Positions 17,598 through 26,779 of a stretch of 64,000 nt of DNA are shown piece after piece (the first letter of the stretch is position 1; each line of letters opens with the position of its first letter). Source of the stretch: Mongoliitalea daihaiensis. Lineage in GTDB: Bacteria > Bacteroidota > Bacteroidia > Cytophagales > Cyclobacteriaceae. The stretch is taken from positions 4,748,001 to 4,812,000 of the forward strand of contig NZ_CP063779.1 of assembly GCF_021596945.1 (NCBI RefSeq). The letters run 5' to 3'. Below the pieces are notes generated by a model. The model saw only the letters and a list, made by a program, of their open reading frames with translations. It had not been told where the DNA came from and searched no databases. The position numbers and the translations under genes were made by a program.

Positions 17598-18123
17598 GCA
17601 TATAGCCCTGCGGAACGTACTTGGTTAAAGTAGTGAGCATAGATAGAGCCATCTCTGCTCCATCCCACATATCGGAGGACTGCATATCTCTTGCAAGCAA
17701 CGATTGACCACAAATATAAAACTCTACTCCTGCATCTTTTAAAGCTTCATATACAGGTAAATTAGGGTTATTTACCCCATAAAGCTTCCTATAAAATTCA
17801 TCATTCAAGATGCTGTATATGGCACCACCGTGAACAGCTACTTTCACCTGTAATTGAGTAGCCTGTACCCCTCCTATGCCATGTAGATTGATCATTCGAG
17901 CAATGTTATCTACCATTCGGTTGATTTGAGCAGGATTTTCGGCTGCTGACACCAAATCAATGATGATATTAAATTTTTGATCCGAGTTGGGCAACTCGGT
18001 CGCTTCGGGAATTTCATAAACTTTGCCAAACCCCTTGACAATAGGATCTAATGCCTGACGCTGTGCCACAACAGGATAAGCCAAAAGGAAGCTGAGAAAA
18101 AAAAAGACTATCAGATTTTTCAT
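17584..18123 (-). CDS. Exported DsrE/DsrF-like protein
   Basis: The 179 residues start with a Sec signal peptide (MKNLIVFFFLSFLLA, cleavage near VVAQ) and continue as a DsrE/DsrF-like domain, with KFNIIIDLVSAAENP as the first strand and helix, VKVAVHGGAIY, and the late VEFYICGQSL strand containing the single conserved-looking cysteine. DsrE-like folds handle sulfur or bind small ligands; exported versions occur in Bacteroidota, but their function is not known to me. An in-frame ATG at 18141 is possible, yet the signal peptide fits the start at 18123. It overlaps rnhB at the 3' end. Confidence 0.75.
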   Translation of the reverse strand: MKNLIVFFFLSFLLAYPVVAQRQALDPIVKGFGKVYEIPEATELPNSDQKFNIIIDLVSAAENPAQINRMVDNIARMINLHGIGGVQATQLQVKVAVHGGAIYSILNDEFYRKLYGVNNPNLPVYEALKDAGVEFYICGQSLLARDMQSSDMWDGAEMALSMLTTLTKYVPQGYMLMRF

Positions 18124-18165
18124 AGCAATTGATTTTTCCAAAAGCTAAAAAAAAACATCAACGTA

Positions 18166-19512
18166 TCAAACCTCTATTACTTCAACAACAAAAACAGGTT
18201 CGGAAGTGCCGGCCGCCTCGGGTTGTACAATACCAAAAACCAAAAACTTATTTCCATACCAATGTTTGTACTTGGGGTTAGTAAGTAGGTTCGCAAACGA
18301 ATCCTCTTTGTATAGCTTATTTACTTGATTGACAGATTTTAACTCACCATTTTGAAGTTTATATACCTTCTCTCCCGGTAGATTTCTTTTATTATCATTC
18401 CCTCGAAACAAAAAGTAAACATCGGTCGCCTGATTCCCCAATTGATAACTACCTGAGTAAATTGCATTATTGAAGTAAAGTTTGATGGATTTATCAAAAG
18501 ATTTATTGCTTTCACCATCCAAAGTCATAAAATGTATAAATTTCTTATTCGTTTTTACAGGCTGCGCTGCTAAGGTGATGTATTCTCCGTCCGTAACAGC
18601 CTCAACCAGTTTCATCTCTCGATGAAAATGCTTTCTCTTTTTGTTGGAATTCCGTTGAAAAGCATAAAACCCAGAGAATTCCTTAAAAGGGTATTTTGTG
18701 AAACTTTGCTCCAAAAATTCGTTTACTTCGATTTGAAAATACCCGGAAAACCACTCTCCAGGCTTAAAACTATATGTACCAACAATTTTGTGTTCATCAT
18801 ACGGTCCGTAAAGTAACTGAGCGCTGCGGATGTTTAATTTTTTATCTTTTGGAATGTTGATGGGAATTTTAAGTGTACGCAATCCTTCCTTATTATAAGA
18901 TAGAATTTGAAACTCTTGATAGCGTTTTTTACCTTGAGTAAAAATCAAAAGGTCTACCTGATCATCTACAACCTGTAAATCCCAAACACGGGTATCTTTC
19001 CCAAAAAATTCGCTTATTGAATATAGTTCTTGCTTTTTGTAATTAAATATCTCCAAAAAATCCCCTTCCAATAAAGATCCCAACATTACTATACCATCTT
19101 GAATGGGTCTAATCGACAGAGGAAATACAAATGTAGAAGATATAGGATAGCTGACTAGTTCACCTGTCTGAAAGTCTATCTTAATAAGTATTTTTTTGTA
19201 GCCTGTACCACTCCCGTAGGATATAAAAAGATAGGCAAACTCAGGGTCCTCCTCATAGGTAAACTTATAGATATTAGGTGCTAACTTCTGCTTTTTAGAA
19301 AACAGTGTTTGAAGTTGTTCGTCTTTGATGGTGAATTCGAGTTCTCCTTTCAGTTTATTGATTTTGTAGGAAAGTACACGATTATCGGAAGTAATTACTC
19401 CGTACTCCAAGCCGTATAAATGTGATTCGAGAGAAATATATTGCGCATTTACCTTAGAGAAGCTTACAGCGATTACAAAAAACACTACTAGTAACTTAAC
19501 TAATTTCATCAT
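18166..19512 (-). CDS. Exported protein of unknown function
   Basis: I do not recognise this 448-residue protein. After a Sec signal peptide (MMKLVKLLVVFFVIAVSFS, cleavage near VNA) it consists of repeated strand-loop-strand units such as YLFISYGSG, GIVMLGSLLEG, VDLLIFTQGK and YFLFRGNDN, like a seven- or eight-bladed propeller of the kind seen in many Bacteroidota proteins of unknown role. The frame is open through the tRNA-Leu terminator up to 19611, but the signal peptide sets the start at the double ATG (19512/19509). It lies just downstream of tRNA-Leu on the same strand. Confidence 0.75.
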   Translation of the reverse strand: MMKLVKLLVVFFVIAVSFSKVNAQYISLESHLYGLEYGVITSDNRVLSYKINKLKGELEFTIKDEQLQTLFSKKQKLAPNIYKFTYEEDPEFAYLFISYGSGTGYKKILIKIDFQTGELVSYPISSTFVFPLSIRPIQDGIVMLGSLLEGDFLEIFNYKKQELYSISEFFGKDTRVWDLQVVDDQVDLLIFTQGKKRYQEFQILSYNKEGLRTLKIPINIPKDKKLNIRSAQLLYGPYDEHKIVGTYSFKPGEWFSGYFQIEVNEFLEQSFTKYPFKEFSGFYAFQRNSNKKRKHFHREMKLVEAVTDGEYITLAAQPVKTNKKFIHFMTLDGESNKSFDKSIKLYFNNAIYSGSYQLGNQATDVYFLFRGNDNKRNLPGEKVYKLQNGELKSVNQVNKLYKEDSFANLLTNPKYKHWYGNKFLVFGIVQPEAAGTSEPVFVVEVIEV

Positions 19513-19545
19513 ACCGTAACAAACGACCTTGCTTAAAGAATGTTT

Positions 19546-19575
19546 TAAAAAAAAAGCCCCGAAAAGATCAGAGCT
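19546..19575 (-). terminator. Terminator after tRNA-Leu
   Basis: On the minus strand AGCTCTGA pairs with TCGGGGCT (two G-U pairs) around a five-base loop, followed by a run of T. It lies immediately past the tRNA 3' end. Confidence 0.7.
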
Positions 19576-19578
19576 AAG

Positions 19579-19662
19579 TGCGCACGAGAAGATTCGAACT
19601 TCCACACCCAAACGGGCACTACCCCCTCAAAGTAGCGTGTCTACCAGTTTCACCACGTGCGC
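19579..19662 (-). tRNA. tRNA-Leu (anticodon GAG)
   Basis: The minus strand folds into a class II tRNA: acceptor stem GCGCACG with CGTGCGC, an 84-base body with a long variable arm, anticodon loop UUGAGGG in a CUACU/GGUAG stem, and a TTCGAATC T-loop. The anticodon GAG reads CUC and CUU leucine codons. The 3' CCA is not encoded (ACTT follows the acceptor stem). Confidence 0.95.
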
Positions 19663-19739
19663 TTGAAAGGTCTGCAAAAGTAGAAATAGAAGTGTATCTT
19701 CGCAAATCTTGAGGTATTAATTTGCGATAAAGTTAGGAT

Positions 19740-20627
19740 TTAATTTCCGTAGACTTTTCCTTCTGCAGCCAATAATGTGTTAAACAGGAGAGAAGCTATC
19801 GTCATCGGACCTACACCTCCCGGAACGGGCGTGATGGCAGATGCCTTTTGAGATACTTCATCAAACTTCACATCCCCTATCAATCTAAATCCTGATTTCT
19901 TACTTGAATCATCTACTCGGTGAATTCCAACATCGATCACTACTGCTCCTTCCTTCACCATATCAGCGGTGACAAACTCAGGTTTACCTAAAGCCACAAT
20001 CAAAATATCAGCCGTTTTGGCTATTTCAGGCAGATTCTTTGTTCTACTATGTGTTAAAGTTACTGTACAGTTGCCAGGGTATTCATTTCGTGCCATCAAA
20101 ATACTCATTGGAGAACCAACAATATGACTTCTTCCAATAACCACACAATGTTTACCAGAGGTTTCTATTTGATACCGCTTCAATAACTCCACAATCCCAT
20201 AGGGAGTAGCTGCTACATATGCAGGCCATCCCAAAGTCATTCTTCCCACATTGGCAGGTGTAAAACCATCTACATCCTTTTCCGGCTTGATTTTATTAGT
20301 GACCTTTTCTACAGAGATATGCTTTGGCAAAGGCAGCTGGACGATCAACCCATCAATCGCAGGATTTTGGTTGATATCTTCTACGACTGTCAAAAGCTCC
20401 TCTTCTGAAATAGTTTCTTCCAAACGAACTAATGTAGAATCAAAACCAACTTGATCGCAAGCTTTTACTTTAGCACCTACATAGGTCTGACTCGCCCCAT
20501 CATTTCCTACCAACACCGCTGCTAAATGCGGTTTTTTTCCGCCCGCATCCACAATTTCCTTTACCCGAGTCGCAATTTCTGATTTGATTTCTTCCGAGGT
20601 TTTTTTTCCGTCGATGATGGTAATCAT
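19740..20627 (-). CDS. folD: Bifunctional methylenetetrahydrofolate dehydrogenase / methenyltetrahydrofolate cyclohydrolase
   Basis: FolD interconverts 5,10-methylene-, methenyl- and 10-formyl-tetrahydrofolate in the cytosol, with NADP. The 295 residues match the family. Motifs seen are the catalytic YVGAKVKAC region (Tyr and Lys near 50), [11 protein letters not shown], the nucleotide-binding [13 protein letters not shown], and [10 protein letters not shown] near the C-terminus. The start codon is followed upstream at once by a tract of short tandem repeats, so its promoter would have to lie in or beyond them. Confidence 0.97.
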   Translation of the reverse strand: MITIIDGKKTSEEIKSEIATRVKEIVDAGGKKPHLAAVLVGNDGASQTYVGAKVKACDQVGFDSTLVRLEETISEEELLTVVEDINQNPAIDGLIVQLPLPKHISVEKVTNKIKPEKDVDGFTPANVGRMTLGWPAYVAATPYGIVELLKRYQIETSGKHCVVIGRSHIVGSPMSILMARNEYPGNCTVTLTHSRTKNLPEIAKTADILIVALGKPEFVTADMVKEGAVVIDVGIHRVDDSSKKSGFRLIGDVKFDEVSQKASAITPVPGGVGPMTIASLLFNTLLAAEGKVYGN

Positions 20628-20628
20628 A

Positions 20629-20732
20629 GTGATTAGTTGATTGAGTGGTTAGTGATTGAGTGATTAGTTGATTGGTTGATTGAGTGGTTAGTTGATTGAG
20701 TGGTTAGTGATTGAGTGATTAGTGATTAGTTG
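20629..20732. repeat. Degenerate tandem repeat of GATTGAGTGGTTAGT-type words
   Basis: About 100 bp are built from 7- to 9-bp words such as GTGATTA, GTTGATTGA and GTGGTTA; the 17-mer TTGATTGAGTGGTTAGT occurs three times. It begins 2 bp upstream of the folD start codon. The units are too short and irregular for a CRISPR array. The spacer from 20733 to 20780 shows nothing else. Confidence 0.85.
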
Positions 20733-20780
20733 TCAAGAATCACGGTTTCATTGTTGAGAGTCATTAAATGCTCTAAATTT

Positions 20781-21146
20781 TTATTTGAATTGATTTTTTT
20801 GGGCTGTTTCTAAACTTTTAACAAATATAGCTATTTACTCATTTGACTCTTTGAATAAGAAGTTAAGCGTTTGGTTATCACATGCTAACTTAGACTTACG
20901 AATGATTTTTATACAAATTAAAGACTCCCTTAATTCTTTTAGAATTACTCTAAACTTATGAATAAAATCTTTTCTAGACTCACTGCTTTGAGCTTCACCA
21001 TAATTCAGAGCGGGAGAAGTACCCGATCTTAACAATTGTCCTCCTAAATGCCCTCCTGCTTTGGATTTTGGCAAGGAATCTGACAAATGTATGATAGACA
21101 CAGCATAATCAATCAGTCTTTCTTCAAGATTAAATTCTTTCGACAT
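20781..21146 (-). pseudogene. Four-helix-bundle (S23/intervening-sequence type) protein gene with an in-frame stop
   Basis: The minus strand encodes 103 residues of the four-helix-bundle family (TIGR02436-like; 23S rRNA intervening-sequence proteins), with the hallmark GGHLGGQLLRSGTSPALNYGEAQ region at about 31-53. The frame stops with TAA at 20835-20837, right after KESNE. Read through that codon, the same frame continues IAIFVKSLETAQKNQFK to a stop at 20781-20783, which is the usual last helix of the family. One base change from a leucine codon (TTA) would explain the stop. The shortened protein would lack the end of helix four. Function of the family is unknown outside rRNA insertions. Confidence 0.8.
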
Positions 21147-21208
21147 TATTTTTATAGTCGAAAACGTTCATTTAAAGGTGGATTTAAACTTCATTATTCA
21201 ATATTTGA

Positions 21209-21246
21209 CGTTCATCATTCGACATTTTAACTCCGAATGATGAACG
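21209..21246. repeat. 13-bp perfect inverted repeat
   Basis: CGTTCATCATTCG (21209-21221) and CGAATGATGAACG (21234-21246) form perfect arms around a 12-bp loop in the spacer between the four-helix-bundle pseudogene and lepA. It could end lepA transcripts but has no T tract; neighbouring words (TTCATTATTCAATATTTGA) are degenerate copies of the same sequence. Confidence 0.7.
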
Positions 21247-21292
21247 CTGAATTTAGAATTTTGATATCCAAACCCATCTAAAACAGATCAAT

Positions 21293-23080
21293 CTAATCTA
21301 GCTTCAACACAGCCATAAATGCCTCTTGAGGTACTTCTACGTTACCAACTTGACGCATACGTTTCTTTCCTTTCTTCTGTTTTTCCAAGAGTTTACGCTT
21401 TCGGGAAATATCTCCTCCATAACACTTGGCCAAAACGTTTTTCCTCAAGGCCTTCACTGTCTCTCTAGCAATGATTTTTGTACCAATGGCAGCTTGAATT
21501 GCAATTTCAAACATCTGTCTCGGCACCAACTCCTTCAATTTTTCGCAGAGTCTTTTTCCCCATTCATAGGCTTTGTCTCTATGCACAATGGCAGAAAGGG
21601 CATCTACAATCTCTCCATTCAACATGACGTCCAAACGCACCATGTGAGAAGCTTGAGGAGCAATTAATTCATAATCCAAGGAAGCATATCCTCTGGAAAT
21701 GGTCTTCAACTTATCAAAGAAATCAAATACGATTTCAGCTAATGGCATATCAAATGATAGTTCCACACGTTCTGAAGTCAAATATACTTGATTTTTGATT
21801 TGACCTCTTTTCTCCATACACAACTGAATCACAGGTCCTACATATTCAGAGGCTGTAATAATGGTTGCTTTTACAAATGGCTCTTCGATGTGTTTAAACA
21901 AATTAGGATCTGGCATATCCGAAGGAGCATTGATAAACCTGAATTCACCATTATTCATCAACGCTTTGAATTGAACGGAAGGAACAGTGGTAATTACAGT
22001 CATATCAAATTCCCGTTCTAACCGCTCTTGTATAATCTCCATATGCAACATTCCCAAGAAACCGCAACGGAAACCAAAGCCTAATGCAGCTGAAGTTTCT
22101 GGTTCCCATACTAAAGAAGCATCATTTAATTGGAGCTTTTCCATAGAAGCCCTTAATTCTTCAAACTCTGTAGTATCTACCGGGTAAATCCCAGCAAATA
22201 CCATTGGTTTTACATTTTCAAAGCCTCTAATCGCTGTTTGGCAAGGGTTTTTTACGTGGGTAATGGTATCCCCCACTTTCACTTCTTTGGCAACTTTAAT
22301 CCCTGAAATCAAGTAACCTACATTTCCTGCCGCGAGTGTTTGCTGAGGAATTTGATTAATTCCCAAGATACCTATTTCATCGGCGTCATATTCCTTCCCG
22401 GTATTTACAAATTTGATTTTATCACCTTTGTTGATGGTACCGTTGAAAATACGGAAAATAACTTCTACCCCTCTAAAAGGATTATACACCGAATCAAAAA
22501 TCATTGCTTGCAAAGGTGCATCAATGTGACCTTTGGGTGCAGGTACACGTTCTACTACGGCATTTAAAATATCTTCAATACCTAAACCCTCTTTCCCAGA
22601 TGCTAATATAATATCTTCCCGATCACAGCCAATCAAGTCAATCACCTCATCCGCCACTACCTCAGGATCAGCGCCAGGAAGGTCAATTTTATTCAAAACA
22701 GGAATGATCTCGAGGTCTTGCCCAATTGCTAGATACAAATTGGAAATCGTCTGTGCTTCAATCCCTTGTGAAGCATCTACAATCAATAAGGCACCTTCAC
22801 AGGCAGCTATGGACCGAGAAACCTCGTAAGAAAAGTCCACATGCCCTGGAGTATCAATCAGGTTGAGGGTATATTCCTCACCTTTATAAGTATACTTCAT
22901 CTGTATAGCGTGGGATTTAATGGTAATACCCCGCTCTCGCTCCAGATCCATGTTGTCCAACAACTGATCTTGCATCTCTCTGTCGCTTACAGTATTCGTG
23001 AATTGAAGTAAGCGATCCGCCAACGTACTCTTCCCATGATCAATATGGGCGATAATACAGAAATTTCTAATTTTTTGCAT
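21293..23080 (-). CDS. lepA: Elongation factor 4 (LepA)
   Basis: LepA is a ribosome-bound GTPase that acts in translation initiation and back-translocation. The protein shows the G1 loop [10 protein letters not shown]3 DTPGHVDF, G4 NKIDLPGAD, and the LepA-specific C-terminal domain ending near [24 protein letters not shown]. The start at 23080 gives [10 protein letters not shown] and 595 residues, the usual length; ATG codons at 23086 and 23119 are in frame but add residues not expected for the family. It is monocistronic or at the end of its unit and is divergent from the DUF4924 gene. Confidence 0.97.
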   Translation of the reverse strand: MQKIRNFCIIAHIDHGKSTLADRLLQFTNTVSDREMQDQLLDNMDLERERGITIKSHAIQMKYTYKGEEYTLNLIDTPGHVDFSYEVSRSIAACEGALLIVDASQGIEAQTISNLYLAIGQDLEIIPVLNKIDLPGADPEVVADEVIDLIGCDREDIILASGKEGLGIEDILNAVVERVPAPKGHIDAPLQAMIFDSVYNPFRGVEVIFRIFNGTINKGDKIKFVNTGKEYDADEIGILGINQIPQQTLAAGNVGYLISGIKVAKEVKVGDTITHVKNPCQTAIRGFENVKPMVFAGIYPVDTTEFEELRASMEKLQLNDASLVWEPETSAALGFGFRCGFLGMLHMEIIQERLEREFDMTVITTVPSVQFKALMNNGEFRFINAPSDMPDPNLFKHIEEPFVKATIITASEYVGPVIQLCMEKRGQIKNQVYLTSERVELSFDMPLAEIVFDFFDKLKTISRGYASLDYELIAPQASHMVRLDVMLNGEIVDALSAIVHRDKAYEWGKRLCEKLKELVPRQMFEIAIQAAIGTKIIARETVKALRKNVLAKCYGGDISRKRKLLEKQKKGKKRMRQVGNVEVPQEAFMAVLKLD

Positions 23081-23183
23081 AGTCATATCAGAACGCAAAA
23101 ATAGATAAAAATGTGGCAATTTTGGGAATTAAAACTATAGCAAACAGAATTTTATTTTCTTTGCAGATTATTACGAATCATTC

Positions 23184-23708
23184 ATGAAAAGTATAGCAGA
23201 CAAGAAGCGGCAGCAAAATATAGCTGAATACATCATTTACATGTATCAAATGGAAGATTTGCTCCGTGCTTATGACTTTGTCTTAGAGGATATTGAGCAA
23301 TATGTAGTAAGCCATTATCCCATTAAACCTGCTGAGAAAGTCGAAACTTTGCAGTGGTTTGAATCTTTAGCCAAGGATATGCATGTGCAAAAAGTAAGCA
23401 AAAAAGGGCATCTGAAAGAAATACAAATGATCGTGGATACTTTAGCCGCACTTCACTGGGATTTGCTAAAGACGGATGGGAATTATTTCAAACTCTACCA
23501 ACAAGCCAAACCTCATATTCTTCAATTCATGATGGAAGATGGTGCTTCTGACATTCAACATGAAGTACAGTTGTTTTTAAATGCCATCTACGGCCGCTTA
23601 CTAGCCCGCTTGCATGGCCGAGAGATTCCTGCAGCTGTCTTGGAGGCGACGGAGGTTTTTGGAAATGTTTTGAGTTATTTGAATGCGGGGTACATGAATC
23701 AAGAATGA
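23184..23708 (+). CDS. DUF4924 family protein
   Basis: The 174-residue, mostly helical protein has the N-terminal pattern of the DUF4924 family of Bacteroidota, KKRQQNIAEYIIYMYQMEDLLRAYD, with an otherwise soluble, tryptophan- and histidine-containing body. No signal peptide or membrane segment is seen. The function is unknown. It is transcribed away from lepA and its end meets the helicase gene after 3 bp. Confidence 0.85.
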   Translation: MKSIADKKRQQNIAEYIIYMYQMEDLLRAYDFVLEDIEQYVVSHYPIKPAEKVETLQWFESLAKDMHVQKVSKKGHLKEIQMIVDTLAALHWDLLKTDGNYFKLYQQAKPHILQFMMEDGASDIQHEVQLFLNAIYGRLLARLHGREIPAAVLEATEVFGNVLSYLNAGYMNQE

Positions 23709-23711
23709 TTA

Positions 23712-25637
23712 CTATGCATCCAAAAACTCATATACACTCCGATAACATCCCTTTTCCTCCATATAATCTAAAAACTCCCTATAAAATTCATGAGAACCCA
23801 GGGTGGCTGAATCTCCAACAACCACTAACTTCCTCTTTGCTCTGGTAAGTGCCACATTCATGCGACGCACATCGGACAAAAAACCGATTTCCCCCTTGCT
23901 ATTGGAACGAACCAAACTAATAAAAATGATGTCCCGCTCTTGTCCTTGAAATCCATCGATGGAGTCGATGGTCAGCAACTCGGAAAAAGAACGTAAATTA
24001 GGAAAAGCATAAGAACCAAATATCAATTCATTAAACTTTCGAACTTGTGCCCGATACGGCGCAATCAAGCCTATTGTCCAAGCATTGGTTTTGATCTTAG
24101 CAATACCCACTCTTTTCAATAAACTTTCCAAGTGTTGCAGTACAAATGTTGCTTCCTCTGGATTATAGGTACTCAAAGACTCTTGTTCCTGCTGCTCTTG
24201 AAATCCTGCTCCTGCAGTATCAATGAATTCCATCACTGGTTCATCTTCACTCAAATAATGTGTCAGTGTATGAGGAGCCGCTTTCAAGCCTGAATGATAG
24301 AAATACTGACTAGAAAAGCCCATGATCGTTTCTGGCATACGGTATTGTTCCTGTAGCATTTGGGATACATAGGGCTGCCTTTTGATCACTTTTTCAAACA
24401 AAGTTTCACTTAATCCAGCTTTAGCTGCCTCATAGGATTTGATGGTAGGAGGAAGCTGGCAGTGGTCCCCGGCCATCACGACTTTTTTAGCCTTTAAAAT
24501 TGGAATCCATGTTGCAGGCTCTAATCCTTGACCAGCCTCATCGATAAATACCACAGGAAATTCCACACCTTTCAAGGCATGTGCACTGGCACCAACCAAG
24601 GTAGTAGCAAAAACTTGTGTTTTTTGAAATACATCATAGGTAATGTAATCTTCCAATTGCTCAGCTTCTGACTTCAAACGACCCGCTTCATCCAATAAAC
24701 GTTTACGTTGAGCACGTTCCTCAGGCCCAAAACTTCGCTTATACTTAAAGGCCAACTTACGGTACTCATCAGCCGCTTTTCTTGCTTTTTTCAAATCCCG
24801 AAAGCTCTCGTGCATGGCGAGCTTTGCGTCTAATGTTTGACTCAAAATAGCATCATCAACTCTCGCTGGATGTCCCAAACGAAGCGTGTGAATATTTTCT
24901 TCAAGAAGCTTTTCAACCACCAAATCAACGGCCGCATTGCTTGGAGCACAGACTAACACTTGGGGATACTGCTTTAACGAATGAACAATTGCCTGTACCA
25001 AGGTTGTCGTTTTACCTGTTCCTGGAGGGCCATGAATGATTGCAATATCTTTAGTTTGTGTCACTAAGGAGACTGCATTGTTTTGAGAAGGATTCAAAAG
25101 AGAAGTGGACGGTAAGATTTTGGTATCCAGTGCAGCTTCCGATTCTCCCAATAAAATATTTTTAAGCTCTCCAATCCGTCCTTTGTCAGCTTTGATGACG
25201 GATTTCATAGCAAATTCCATCTCTCGATAGGATGCCTCATCAAACAGGAGGTCAATTCCCATCTTCCCTTTATGCATCCATTCAGGCACCTCGTCTACTT
25301 GGATCGTGATGATCATCACATCCTTTTTGACTTGATTGATGACTCCACTGACCCGTTGATGATGAAATCCTTCTAAAGTAGAAAAAATAGAAACAGATTT
25401 TCCTGATTGGAAGACATGAGCATAACCAATATCTAAGCGCTCTAGGTCTACAATTACACGTTCTCCATGCCCTATTTTCATTTTTTTCAGCAATACAGGA
25501 TACCAACAAACTCCCTCTTCTTTTTTATCTGCGATGGAGGTATACATAAATTTCTTCTTGTATTGAGCAAGATCCTCCTCCCATTCGATTTTTAAAAGTC
25601 TTAAAGTATTTTTTAATTGGTCCTGAATTTTCGACAT
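23712..25637 (-). CDS. Superfamily 1 DNA/RNA helicase, UPF1/IGHMBP2-like
   Basis: The 641 residues contain an N-terminal beta-barrel-like region (about 60-130), Walker [11 protein letters not shown], motif II VFIDEAGQG, motif III-like AGDHCQLPPT, the QEQYRMP motif, and the late motifs VDSIDGFQGQERDI-like (here TIDSIDGFQGQE) and NVALTRAKRKL. This order is that of UPF1-like SF1B helicases, which translocate 5' to 3' on DNA or RNA. The bacterial member's role, probably in nucleic acid repair or RNA surveillance, is unknown. It is cytosolic and stands alone. Confidence 0.92.
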   Translation of the reverse strand: MSKIQDQLKNTLRLLKIEWEEDLAQYKKKFMYTSIADKKEEGVCWYPVLLKKMKIGHGERVIVDLERLDIGYAHVFQSGKSVSIFSTLEGFHHQRVSGVINQVKKDVMIITIQVDEVPEWMHKGKMGIDLLFDEASYREMEFAMKSVIKADKGRIGELKNILLGESEAALDTKILPSTSLLNPSQNNAVSLVTQTKDIAIIHGPPGTGKTTTLVQAIVHSLKQYPQVLVCAPSNAAVDLVVEKLLEENIHTLRLGHPARVDDAILSQTLDAKLAMHESFRDLKKARKAADEYRKLAFKYKRSFGPEERAQRKRLLDEAGRLKSEAEQLEDYITYDVFQKTQVFATTLVGASAHALKGVEFPVVFIDEAGQGLEPATWIPILKAKKVVMAGDHCQLPPTIKSYEAAKAGLSETLFEKVIKRQPYVSQMLQEQYRMPETIMGFSSQYFYHSGLKAAPHTLTHYLSEDEPVMEFIDTAGAGFQEQQEQESLSTYNPEEATFVLQHLESLLKRVGIAKIKTNAWTIGLIAPYRAQVRKFNELIFGSYAFPNLRSFSELLTIDSIDGFQGQERDIIFISLVRSNSKGEIGFLSDVRRMNVALTRAKRKLVVVGDSATLGSHEFYREFLDYMEEKGCYRSVYEFLDA

Positions 25638-25709
25638 GGAATTGTAAATTTGTTTGCGAATTTACATGTTAATCACCCTTCAGTGTATTCTGTTTAAAAA
25701 AAAATACAA

Positions 25710-26303
25710 TTGAACTACCTAGCTCACGCCTATTTATCATTTGGAGAGCCAAAAATCTTGATTGGAAATCTCATAGGAGATTCCGTCAGGGGCAATATTG
25801 AGCGAACCTACGAACGGGAAATTGTAATTGGAGTGAAACTTCATCGAGCAATTGACAAGTTTACAGACAATCATCCCTTAGTCAAAGAAGCGCAAGAAAT
25901 CCTCAAACCTGTGTATGGAAAATACTCATCAGTGATCACCGATATGTACTTTGATTACTTTTTAGGAAAGTATTGGAATAATTATCATAAGATGCCTTTG
26001 GATGAATTTGCGCATCAGGTCTATGATACCATTGATATTTTTATAGATATCATCCCCTATCGATTTCTGAAAATGTATGGCTTTATGCGCTACCACAATA
26101 TGTTGGTAGGTTATGGCAACTTAGATGGCATCCGTAGGGCGATGCAAGCGATGGCCAAAAAGACAAAATTTAATTCAAATATGGAAACTGCGCATATCTT
26201 CTTAGATGAAAACCATGAGTACTTTAGGGTGCATTTTGGAGAATTTTTTGAAGACTTAGTTGCTCATTCCAAAACAACTCTGTTAGAGTTAAAAAACACA
26301 TGA
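25710..26303 (+). CDS. ACP phosphodiesterase-like protein (AcpH/DUF479), TTG start
   Basis: AcpH removes the phosphopantetheine arm from acyl carrier protein. The 197 residues show the family pattern: MNYLAHAYLSFG at the start, GNLIGDSVRG, KLHRAIDKFTDNHP and VITDMYFDYFLG, with histidine/aspartate residues typical of this HD-like fold. The start is the TTG at 25710, because the MNYLAHAYLS opening is conserved in the family and no ATG precedes it. The next gene overlaps by ATGA. Substrate identity rests on family membership only. Confidence 0.85.
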   Translation: MNYLAHAYLSFGEPKILIGNLIGDSVRGNIERTYEREIVIGVKLHRAIDKFTDNHPLVKEAQEILKPVYGKYSSVITDMYFDYFLGKYWNNYHKMPLDEFAHQVYDTIDIFIDIIPYRFLKMYGFMRYHNMLVGYGNLDGIRRAMQAMAKKTKFNSNMETAHIFLDENHEYFRVHFGEFFEDLVAHSKTTLLELKNT

Positions 26304-26779
26304 TTACCTGTAAACCAAAAACAAATACATACGTTGCACTTGGCTCAGTTTTAGGCTTGTTAATCATTGGATTGATTGCTACACTTGCCCATTTCGCCAA
26401 CGTGGGCACCTTTGGCTTATGGTTTTATTTAATCAGTACATCTTTACTGACGATCGTTATCTTATTGCTTATGGTAAAAATGATGGCTGGATATAAATTT
26501 ATCAGTGCAGGTAAAGAAAAGATCACCCTTCGATTTCCACTTCGAAAAGCAACCAAAATCTACAATCTCGATCAGGTCAGTGTTTGGGAAGAGGAAAAGG
26601 TAGTCGCCAATAAAAAAGAGTTTAAGCAGCTTACAATTGTATTTGATGATCAAACTTCGTTTTCTATTAGCAATCACGAGCACGATAATTATCAAGACAT
26701 GATTGGCTATTTCCAAAAGAAAATAGCTAGAAAAAACATTTCAAACATGGTCAAAACTGGAAGGCCAAAGAAGAAGTAA
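26300..26779 (+). CDS. Small membrane protein with two helices, unknown function
   Basis: The 159-residue protein has two membrane helices (about 13-33 and 40-62), then a soluble domain of alternating strands (KITLRFPLRKA, LTIVFDDQTSFSIS) that resembles the small PH-like domains of bacterial membrane proteins, and a basic end (KTGRPKKK). It overlaps the AcpH-like gene by ATGA and is probably co-translated. Its 3' end overlaps the convergent barrel gene by 29 bp. Confidence 0.75.
   Translation: MITCKPKTNTYVALGSVLGLLIIGLIATLAHFANVGTFGLWFYLISTSLLTIVILLLMVKMMAGYKFISAGKEKITLRFPLRKATKIYNLDQVSVWEEEKVVANKKEFKQLTIVFDDQTSFSISNHEHDNYQDMIGYFQKKIARKNISNMVKTGRPKKK

Noticed and set aside
18166-19611. Longer reading of the exported protein up to 19611
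   Set aside because: The added part crosses the tRNA terminator and hides the signal peptide.
20781-21146. Diversity-generating retroelement (the four-helix-bundle gene as Avd)
   Set aside because: No reverse transcriptase, template repeat or variable repeat was seen nearby.
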